Shown piece after piece: positions 34,444 to 40,842 of a stretch of 44,993 nucleotides of DNA. Both the position numbers and the translations under genes were made by a program. The stretch is from CAYPZL01 sp964415045 (GTDB taxonomy: Bacteria; Planctomycetota; Phycisphaerae; Sedimentisphaerales; Anaerobacaceae): positions 1 through 44,993 of the forward strand of contig CAYPZL010000018.1 in the NCBI GenBank assembly GCA_964415045.1, read 5' to 3'. Under the pieces are notes generated by a model. It made no database searches, was not told the origin of the DNA, and saw only the letters and a list, made by a program, of their open reading frames with translations. Positions within the stretch are counted from its first letter, which is position 1. Each line of letters opens with the position of its first letter.

Positions 34444-34817
34444 TCAAGGGAGGTGTCTGAGCACGGCCTGCCGCACAACCTGCGCCATTTCCAAAGCGCG
34501 CTGCGCCTCAGCTACCGTGATGGGTTCCCAGTCGCCCGGATAGCGGCCCTCAATGGCGTACCGATTCAACGGGACCACCTGCTCGCGCTGCAGCTCCAGT
34601 GAGAGCGCAGCTCCAGTGAGAGCATGGTGGGAACCAAGTCTAACAAGAGCCTGAGGTCGTGCGTTCTCGGAAACGCCACGCCTCGATAGAGCAACAGTGC
34701 TTTGAGATATTTCTCCGCACATTGCTGGCAATGAAAGGAGATGATGTCCGTCAGTCCCTGCTCGGCCTTCTCCGTCCAGCGGGCAACCTCTTCCATACGC
34801 TCAGGCGGCTCGTTCAT
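34444..34817 (-). pseudogene. HEPN-domain protein, frameshifted by a 17-bp tandem duplication
   Basis: HEPN-domain partner of the nucleotidyltransferase encoded just upstream (minus strand). Start ATG 34817 (MNEPPERMEE) lies inside the end of that gene. HEPN signatures: WTEKAEQ, FHCQQCAEKYLKALL, FPRTHDLRLLLDLVP. After LVPTMLSLEL the frame is lost; the rest of the protein (REQVVPLNRYAIEGRYPGDW, then RALEMAQVVRQ) lies in another frame ending at 34444. The shift falls exactly on a tandem duplication at 34590-34623; removing one 17-bp copy joins the two frames. A further oddity is that the usual loop between the first helix and FHCQQ is about 12 residues short, which may be a second lesion. Inactive unless the duplication is reversed. 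Confidence 0.8.
34590..34623. repeat. 17-bp perfect tandem duplication
   Basis: GCAGCTCCAGTGAGAGC at 34590-34606 and again at 34607-34623. Seventeen is not a multiple of three, and the duplication accounts for the frame change in the HEPN gene. Confidence 0.95.
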
Positions 34818-35136
34818 ACAGCACCTTGCCTTCCTGCACCGCCTCGCGGATGATCGTACCCGGTGTCTCGCGATGTTTCTCCACTTCGTCGGGCGTGACG
34901 ACAATGAGATCGATCGGAATGGGAATGCCCTCCAGGGCCAGATCGATCTGCACGGCCTGCTGTCGCTTGGAACCGTCCACCGCCATGACGATCAGCAGGT
35001 CGGCGTCGCTGTCCGGTCCGCCCTGGCCCCGCGCGGCCGAGCCGAACAGAATGATCTTGTCCGGGTCGAATCGCGTCGCAATCCGAGCCACCACCTCCCG
35101 CAGCGCCGATTCATATTCCGCCAGCGTCTCAACCAT
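34801..35136 (-). CDS. MNT-type nucleotidyltransferase (toxin-antitoxin partner)
   Basis: A 111-residue minimal nucleotidyltransferase of the DNA polymerase beta superfamily. The defining motif GSAARGQGG-x-DSDAD is present (Gly32-Ser33, Asp44, Asp46), followed by the third acidic strand IPIDLIVV. MNT proteins of this type act with HEPN toxins, in characterised pairs as antitoxins that AMPylate the HEPN protein. The HEPN reading frame starts inside its 3' end but is broken, so the antitoxin-like half now stands alone. Start ATG 35136. Confidence 0.9.
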   Translation of the reverse strand: MVETLAEYESALREVVARIATRFDPDKIILFGSAARGQGGPDSDADLLIVMAVDGSKRQQAVQIDLALEGIPIPIDLIVVTPDEVEKHRETPGTIIREAVQEGKVLYERAA

Positions 35137-35324
35137 CGTTCGTATCTCCTATCACGCGAAAGCCAACACCCATCGTGCTTTACCGCCCATAGAATACCAC
35201 GCCGAACGGAGATTGACCAGCCATGCACTGCACGCTATCCTCCTGAACACGATCCATGTCCACAGGCCCTGGGGAGTCATGTCCGAATCCAAAGCCTGCC
35301 CCTTTTGCTTTCCGCCACCGGCCT

Positions 35325-36500
35325 CTACAAGCAGGTGGCTTTCCCTCCGCTTCGGTCAGCACTTGCCCTCTGTCTTGCGACGCATAGAGATATCGCCACG
35401 AGAGCGATGAGCCCAGCACACCACCCGAAGACTCTGGCGCGACGAGTCTCTCTGCCTTTCTCTGACGACAGCATGGACCTTGACTTGTTGTTTGGATCTG
35501 TCTTTGCGTTGGAAAGGTTGCTCTCGCTCCCCGGACGTGACAGCCTGGACACATCGAGGTCGTCCTTCCGGGCCGAGACTGGGTCATTCGTCACGCCGCT
35601 TGTGATTCGTGCCAGTTCTGCCTTGGCGCGCTTGGCCACCGACGCGCCAGGGAACCGTTCCGCCAGCATGGTCAAATGCTGGATGGCGCGAGCCTCCGAC
35701 CACAGAGTCGTTTGGGGGTCGATTGCCATCCGCCCGAGGGCTTCGTGAACGAGATTGTGGGCCGTCATCTCGGCCTGACCCTTGATGAGGCCAAGAAATC
35801 CGCCTTCGCTACTTTGCGACTGGGCAGGACGTTTCTTCTCCAATTGCGCCATGCGTATGCGCTCCTTCATCTGCGCCGCGAGTTCCTTGTGCGTCTCATC
35901 CAGCTCGCGGACGGGGCGGACCCCTGGCAGACGCGTCCCCGGCGGCCGCGTGGGTAAGGCTTTCTCCTTCAGTGTCTTCTCGTCGATGGACAGCAGCCAC
36001 TCATAGTAATCCATGTAGGAAGCGAATCGCTGTTCGACGGTATTGGCGTCCGTCGCGAAGAACCCACGCGCGTCCAGCGTAGCCCATCCGATGCGCTCCG
36101 GCTCCGCCTCCAGGGCCTTTCGAAAGTACGTGCGCGCCTTATCCCTGTCGAATGTAGTTGCCACGTGCGCGCTGGTAGCTCCGCTGAATAGTCCTCCCAG
36201 GCGTGCATAGACGGCCGCACGCTGAAAGGATTCATCCACATCCTGCAGATAGGCCAGGTAGTGCTGTTCGGCCAGCTCCCGACTCGCTTTGGCGACATAG
36301 GACTTGTACAATTCCCGATCGAAGCTCCCGTCTGCTCGCCTGATTCTTCGAGGGTCTACCGTCAGATCGTATTCTTTGGCCTTTGCCAGGTCGGGGTGAT
36401 TGTCATAGTTGACGACGATCACGCCCGCATGAGAAGTGCCTGCCAGGCACAGAATAATCCCCGCGCCCAAGCATCCGGGCAAAGCCGGTGGAGACATCAC
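35325..36500 (-). CDS. Exported, C-terminally anchored protein of unknown function
   Basis: About 391 residues. Signal-like start (PALPGCLGAGIILCLAGTSHAG), then a helix-rich region with TPR-like spacing (HYLAYLQDVDESFQRAAVYARLG, ARTYFRKALEAEPERIGWATLDARG), a Lys/Arg/Glu-rich middle, and a C-terminal membrane segment (VFGWCAGLIALVAISLCVA, about residues 347-367) with a basic tail: a periplasmic protein anchored at its C-terminus. The start (GTG 36500 / ATG 36497) lies exactly at the border of an IS256 remnant, so the true N-terminus may have been lost and replaced. Family unknown. Confidence 0.65.
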   Translation of the reverse strand: MMSPPALPGCLGAGIILCLAGTSHAGVIVVNYDNHPDLAKAKEYDLTVDPRRIRRADGSFDRELYKSYVAKASRELAEQHYLAYLQDVDESFQRAAVYARLGGLFSGATSAHVATTFDRDKARTYFRKALEAEPERIGWATLDARGFFATDANTVEQRFASYMDYYEWLLSIDEKTLKEKALPTRPPGTRLPGVRPVRELDETHKELAAQMKERIRMAQLEKKRPAQSQSSEGGFLGLIKGQAEMTAHNLVHEALGRMAIDPQTTLWSEARAIQHLTMLAERFPGASVAKRAKAELARITSGVTNDPVSARKDDLDVSRLSRPGSESNLSNAKTDPNNKSRSMLSSEKGRETRRARVFGWCAGLIALVAISLCVARQRASADRSGGKATCL

Positions 36501-37374
36501 CTGGTACGGCCGTCAGAAAACCACCGTCCCGCTGGCCGAACGCAAGCTCCGGGTCGAGAAGCCCCGCTTGCGACGCAAGGGCAAAGGGGCCGACAAGGAG
36601 GTGCCCATTCCCGCCTATGAGGCCATGCTCGACAACGCCCCGATAGGCCGACGGATGCTGGAGATCCTCATGAGTGGACTGTCCACACGCAAGTACAAAG
36701 ACGTCCTGCCGGCCATGGCCGAGACCGTCGGCGTCAGCAAATCGGCGGTCAGTCGCCAGAGCATCAAGGCCAGTGAGCAGACGCTCAAAGAATTGTCGGA
36801 GCGACGGTTCGACGACAAGGATATCTTGATCGTCTATCTCGACGGCATTCGATTCGGTGCCATTCACGTGATCGTGGCCCTGGGCGTCGATACGGAGGGC
36901 CACAAGCACGTTTTGGGTCTGCGGGAAGGCTCCAGCGAAAACGCCACGGTGGTCACAGATCTCTTGACGGATATCGTGACACGAGGCTTGGATCCGAAGC
37001 GACGCCGGCTGTTTATCATTGATGGCAGCAAGGCGTTGCGGGCGGCGATCGACGAGGTCTTTGGTGACAAGAATCCGATTCAACGTTGTCGCAACCATAA
37101 GATCCGCAATGTCCTGGACTATCTACCTAAGGACCGTCAGCAGGACGTTCGGTCGGCGATGAAGGCGGCCTTCCAACTGCCGGCCGATCGCGGCGTGGCC
37201 AAGCTGAAGAAGCTGGCCCAGTGGCTGGAGCATGAATATTCTTATTGTATTGGCCCCTGGACAGCGCCGGGTGGCAGCGCCAAGTCCCCCATCGCCAAGC
37301 TGCCGCTTGACGCTGCCACCCGCATGCCAGAATATTCTCACACACACAATGGACTCTGGATGTTCCCCTTGTGA
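36496..37374 (+). mobile_element. IS256-family (mutator) transposase remnant
   Basis: Transposase text starts abruptly with WYGRQKTTVPLAERKLRV and runs through PRLRRKGKGADKEVPIPAYEAM, LSTRKYKDVLPAMAETVGVSKSAVSRQ, the DDE first aspartate in VYLDGIRFG, GLREGSSENATVV, the second in FIIDGSKALRAAI, and RCRNHKIRNVLDYLP, up to WLEHEYS near 37240. The N-terminal ~65 codons, both terminal inverted repeats and the C-terminal part with the third catalytic residue (in NIIES) are missing, so it cannot be active. At its 3' end it is interrupted by the palindromic insertion at 37243-37329. An open frame continues to 37374 without similarity. Confidence 0.9.
37234..37338. repeat. Palindromic miniature insertion flanked by 9-bp direct repeats
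   Basis: GAATATTCT occurs at 37234-37242 and 37330-37338, enclosing 87 bp. Inside, GGGTGGCAGCGCCAAG (37269-37284) pairs with CTTGACGCTGCCACCC (37306-37321), 15 of 16 positions plus one flanking pair. Similarity of the IS256 transposase stops at the left 9-mer. The arrangement suits a small non-autonomous element with a target duplication, but IS256 coding does not resume after the right copy. Confidence 0.55.
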
Positions 37375-37828
37375 TCTCCTCTTGGGCATGGACAGGCGTC
37401 CGAATCCCTGGTGCGGGCTACGGCGTTGCGCCACGGAGGCGCCGAGATCACAGGGCGGGATGTAAATGTATTGACGGGAGGGGGTTAGGTTTCATGCTCT
37501 GCGTTGCCTGTGACTCTGTGGTGAAGAAGCCGAGGTCGCGCGATTGCGGATTGGAGATTTGGGATTGGGGATTGCGCCGGCGGGGCCTTTGTGGGCGGGC
37601 GGTTTGTTACTTATGTTTTAGAGGGACCTGTCGCGGCGGGTCTCTGGTGTTGATGTGTTATCGGGCCAAATGAAAATGCAGAAAGCTAAGAAATCAAAGA
37701 TCAGAAATCAGAATTGCGTCCTCGCCGTTGTGAGGGGAGGACTGCGTTGATTCTGCCTTTCGCTTTATCGATGGGGCTGTGGCCCCGGGACGAAATCGGC
37801 AACCCTAGACGTACGCAAGGAGATTCAG
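37375..37828. other. Intergenic stretch rich in short repeats
   Basis: No supportable gene. Contains an imperfect inverted repeat CCTTGTGATCTC (37367-37378) with GAGATCACAGGG (37444-37455), a degenerate tandem run of GATTG/GATTTG units at 37547-37576, and an AT-rich run of GAAATC/AAGATC units near 37690-37710. The pilZ gene's Shine-Dalgarno (AAGGAGA) is at its 3' end. Confidence 0.5.
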
Positions 37829-38689
37829 ATGAGCGAGATCGCCATGCTGCAGGGGCATGAATCAGAGGCCGTGCTTCGGACGGTCGTTGAAATGCAGGCA
37901 CCGGCCATCATGTCGTATTTGTCGAGGGACAAGTGGCACGTGGCGAAGGTCGTCATGAGGGATCTGGCGGCCAGCCGGTTGTATGTGGAGGGCTGCCGGT
38001 CTTCGAGGAAGCCGCATCCGATCAACATCCGCGTGAATCAGCCCGTCGGGGTGAATTTCAAGCACGCGTACGGCAAGTTTGTGTTCGATACGATCGTGGT
38101 CGACCTGGGGCCCGCCACCCAGCCGGACTCCGGGGGAACGCTCGTTCTGGGGGTGCCCAGTCAGATCGGCGTGGTGCAGCGACGAAGCTATTTCCGCGTC
38201 GGCGTTCCCGAATCGCTGAAAGTCAGTGTGGTGCTCTGGCATCGCAAGGCCGGGCAGCACGTCGAAGACAAACCCGCGCACAACTACCATGAGGGCCGCT
38301 TGGTGGACATCTCGGCCGGTGGGGCGCAGATTGCGGTCCCCCTCAAGACCGGCCAGAACGACAGCCCCGGCGCCGCGGGAGAATCGGACTTTCACAAGGG
38401 CCAGTTCGTCGGGGTGCGGTTTACACCCATGCCTTATGAGACGCCGCTGATGTTCACCGCGCAGATCCGCAACGTTCTGCCGACGGCGGACCATGCCGCG
38501 CTGTGTGTGGGATTGCAGATCGTCGGGCTCGAAGCCAGCGAAGAAGGGCGCCACGTCCTCTCTCGTCTGGCCACGGTGGTGGAGCGCTACTACGACATCA
38601 ACCAGTCCGGCGCCAAGCAGCAGGACATGCAGACCACGGTTCACGCCGAGCGCAGGCCCATCCACCTGCCCGCGGGCGCGCTGCAATAA
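37829..38689 (+). CDS. YcgR-like PilZ-domain c-di-GMP-binding protein
   Basis: A 286-residue cytosolic protein. N-terminal YcgR-like beta domain, residues about 25-115 (RLYVEGCRSSRKPHPINIRVN, KFVFDTIVVDL). C-terminal PilZ domain, about 117-250, with the ligand-binding RxxxR in QRRSYFRV (Arg119, Arg123) and the D/NxSxxG motif as DISAGG (Asp160-Gly164), so c-di-GMP binding is expected. Characterised relatives slow the flagellar motor or affect envelope processes; no flagellar gene is nearby. Start ATG 37829 follows AAGGAGA. Confidence 0.9.
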   Translation: MSEIAMLQGHESEAVLRTVVEMQAPAIMSYLSRDKWHVAKVVMRDLAASRLYVEGCRSSRKPHPINIRVNQPVGVNFKHAYGKFVFDTIVVDLGPATQPDSGGTLVLGVPSQIGVVQRRSYFRVGVPESLKVSVVLWHRKAGQHVEDKPAHNYHEGRLVDISAGGAQIAVPLKTGQNDSPGAAGESDFHKGQFVGVRFTPMPYETPLMFTAQIRNVLPTADHAALCVGLQIVGLEASEEGRHVLSRLATVVERYYDINQSGAKQQDMQTTVHAERRPIHLPAGALQ

Positions 38690-38771
38690 TTCCCCAAATC
38701 AATCGGTCGAAAGGTGACACGCCCGACAAGCCGCGAGGGCTCACTGCCTATGTCCGACCTCTGTGGTCGGG

Positions 38772-39671
38772 TTACGGGTGGGCCTGGGGTGTGCTTGTCG
38801 GATCGCCCAGTGCCTGCCGCTCCGGCGCCGGCGACGAGACCCAGCGGCTGGCGGCCTTGTGGTAGAGCCACCTGACGAGGCTCCCGGCGGCGAAGATGCC
38901 GAAGATCAGCACGAGCGCCGTCTGCATGTTCCAGACGACCAGCCCCAGGAAGAAGAGCACGCGGACGAGATAGCCCAGGGGTTTCTTGCCCTTGAGATAG
39001 AGGTTCAGGGCGTGCGGATAGCGAATCCGGCTGACCATCAGGATCGCCAGGCCCAGCGTGACGAAGGGCATCAGGTACACCAGGAAATCGAGGCCCGGCA
39101 CCTGCTCCTGGTGGAAGATGATGAGGCTGATGATGACGCCGGCGGCCGCCGGGCTGGGCAGGCCGACGAAGCTCATGTGAGCGGCCTCGTTGGCGTCGTT
39201 TTCCACGTTGAAGCGGGCCAGGCGGATGGCGGCACAACTGATGTAGGCCAGGGCCGCCAGCCAGATGAAGCGGTGCAGCAGGCCACCGCTGAGCACGGCC
39301 GTGAGCTCCAGCTTGGTCTCCAGGAGCTTGAGCATGATGAAGGCCGGAGCGACGCCGAAACTGATCAGGTCGCACAGGCTGTCGAGCTGGCCGCCGAAAC
39401 TGGAGGTGGACTGGCTCATGCGGGCCAGCCGGCCGTCGAGCATGTCCGCGAACATGGCCAGCAGGATCGTGTAGCCGGCCATGGCAAAATACGAATGGCT
39501 CTCCTGCTGCGGCGCCTCGGCCCCCTTGCTGGCGAAGACGATCGCGATGAAGCCGAAGACGCCGTTGAGAATCGTCACCAGAGAGGGCAGAACGCTGATG
39601 TGCTTGACGCGCCGCTTGCGGACCCGGCGCAGGAGGCGCCCCTTGTTCGTTTTGGGCTTCAGCGGCGACAT
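38772..39671 (-). CDS. pssA: CDP-diacylglycerol--serine O-phosphatidyltransferase
   Basis: Integral membrane enzyme making phosphatidylserine from CDP-diacylglycerol and serine, 299 residues from ATG 39671. The CDP-alcohol phosphotransferase motif is complete: D76xxDGxxAR then 8 residues, G93xxxD97xxxD101. Several membrane spans follow (SLIIFHQEQVPGLDFLVYLMPFV, VLFFLGLVVWNMQTALVLIFGIF). The start overlaps the end of psd by 13 bp, so the pair is translationally coupled and makes phosphatidylethanolamine stepwise. Confidence 0.94.
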   Translation of the reverse strand: MSPLKPKTNKGRLLRRVRKRRVKHISVLPSLVTILNGVFGFIAIVFASKGAEAPQQESHSYFAMAGYTILLAMFADMLDGRLARMSQSTSSFGGQLDSLCDLISFGVAPAFIMLKLLETKLELTAVLSGGLLHRFIWLAALAYISCAAIRLARFNVENDANEAAHMSFVGLPSPAAAGVIISLIIFHQEQVPGLDFLVYLMPFVTLGLAILMVSRIRYPHALNLYLKGKKPLGYLVRVLFFLGLVVWNMQTALVLIFGIFAAGSLVRWLYHKAASRWVSSPAPERQALGDPTSTPQAHP

Positions 39672-40354
39672 CTCGTGTACCTCGCTACCGGCGTGACGCC
39701 CGCCTTGACCTTGTCGCCGACCTGCACCAGGCATTCGATACGGCTGTCGGCCGGCACGTAGAGTTCGGTTCGGGAGCCGAATTTGATCATCCCGAACTTC
39801 TCACCACGGGCCAGTTCCTGCCCCTGCCGGGCCGCACAGACGATGCGCCGGGCAATCGCGCCGCTGATCTGACGGACCACGAGCCGGTCCCGGGGCTCGT
39901 TCGTCCGCACCATGACCAGGGCATTCGATTCGTTGACCTTGCCGCAGAGCGGGTTCATCGCGTTGACGTACCGGCCCTTGCGGTAGGTAATCGTCTCGAC
40001 GGTCCCCTCGCACGGAGCGCGATTGATGTGGGTATTGAAAATGCTGAGAAAAATGCCGATCCGAAGGGCCGGGCCGTCGATAAACTCATTTCCGTCGAGG
40101 GTCTCGATGTCCGTCACCCTGCCGTCGGCCGGGGCCGCGAGCACCGCATCGTCGGGCGCGATCCGGCGGTGGGGGTCACGAAAGAACGTCAGCGCCCAGG
40201 CCAGAATCGCCGCCAGCGTCGCTTCCAGGGCCGCCAGCCCCCACGCCGGTAGCGATGCGGGCCAGACCAGCGCAACGACCACCATCCCTGTCACGACGAC
40301 AACCGGGTAGACCACCACCTGGGGCAGTCCATACTTTGTCAGCGGAATTCTCAT
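39659..40354 (-). CDS. psd: Phosphatidylserine decarboxylase proenzyme
   Basis: Pyruvoyl-dependent decarboxylase converting phosphatidylserine to phosphatidylethanolamine, 231 residues, the short form. Start ATG 40354. Two N-terminal membrane segments (about 13-32, 37-57), FFRDPHRRI, APADGRV with the Asp of the charge relay, IFNTHINRAP with the conserved His109, and the self-cleavage site FGSR, Gly193-Ser194, where Ser194 becomes the pyruvoyl group. First gene of the psd-pssA operon, probably leaderless. Confidence 0.95.
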   Translation of the reverse strand: MRIPLTKYGLPQVVVYPVVVVTGMVVVALVWPASLPAWGLAALEATLAAILAWALTFFRDPHRRIAPDDAVLAAPADGRVTDIETLDGNEFIDGPALRIGIFLSIFNTHINRAPCEGTVETITYRKGRYVNAMNPLCGKVNESNALVMVRTNEPRDRLVVRQISGAIARRIVCAARQGQELARGEKFGMIKFGSRTELYVPADSRIECLVQVGDKVKAGVTPVARYTRCRR

Positions 40355-40361
40355 GGGCGCT

Positions 40362-40390
40362 ATGATAGACTCGGCCGGCGCGCGGTTCAA
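40362..40390 (-). promoter_or_regulatory. psd-pssA promoter, giving a leaderless mRNA
   Basis: On the minus strand TTGAAC (40390-40385), 17-bp spacer, TATCAT (40367-40362). The predicted start, 6-7 nt after the -10, coincides with the psd ATG at 40354, so the transcript would be leaderless or nearly so. Confidence 0.6.
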
Positions 40391-40392
40391 TG

Positions 40393-40420
40393 AAAAAGGC
40401 CGATCCCCCGCCCATCGGCC
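40393..40420 (-). terminator. Rho-independent terminator without an obvious gene
   Basis: On the minus strand GGCCGAT, 9-nt G-rich loop, ATCGGCC, then TTTTT. It is canonical for minus-strand transcription only and stands just upstream of the psd promoter. No coding gene is visible upstream of it on that strand within 40420-40842. Confidence 0.7.
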
Positions 40421-40842
40421 CATCCAGAGAAGCAAAACAAGAGGCTGGCGGAGACGGGCCGTGGTGCGAATCGGGCTTTGCCGGCGGTTTGCCCTTGTTT
40501 TCCGGCCGCCACAGCCATCCGCGCCACGACTGTCCTCAAGAAGAAAGACGCCGTGCGGGCGGCAACGTTACAACTTCGTCCAAGATTTCTGTGAATTTCC
40601 CGCCGACCGGCAGGCAGAAACAATCTTTGGCCCAACCGGGCGAATCGGTCTTGACTTTGCCGGCGAAAGCCGGTAGTTTCTTGCCTTTCCCGACTCCGGG
40701 AAATGTACGGGCTTTTGGCGCGCGCCGGTAACGGCGGCGTTCGCCGTCGATCAGCGCCGCCCGGAAAACTGCCCATGAGCCATTCAGCAGAGGCTGAAGG
40801 GGCTTTTGTGATCGAGAGATAACAGCAAAGGAGAAGTAACGG
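40421..40842. other. Upstream region of the protease-enolase fusion gene
   Basis: Non-coding as far as I can see. It contains a plus-strand promoter candidate, TTGACT (40651-40656), 17 bp, TAGTTT (40674-40679), and the fusion gene's Shine-Dalgarno AAGGAGAAG (40828-40836), giving a leader of about 155 nt. The spacer of that promoter contains a small stem with a GAAA loop (CCGGC/GCCGG). An unassigned minus-strand transcript may also start here (see terminator 40393-40420). Confidence 0.45.
40651..40679 (+). promoter_or_regulatory. Candidate promoter of the protease-enolase fusion gene
   Basis: TTGACT (40651-40656), 17-bp spacer, TAGTTT (40674-40679): good -35 and spacing, acceptable -10. Confidence 0.5.

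Noticed and set aside
38754..38770. Hairpin CCGACC-TCTGT-GGTCGG between pilZ and pssA as a terminator
   Set aside because: Only a 6-bp stem and no T-run on either strand.
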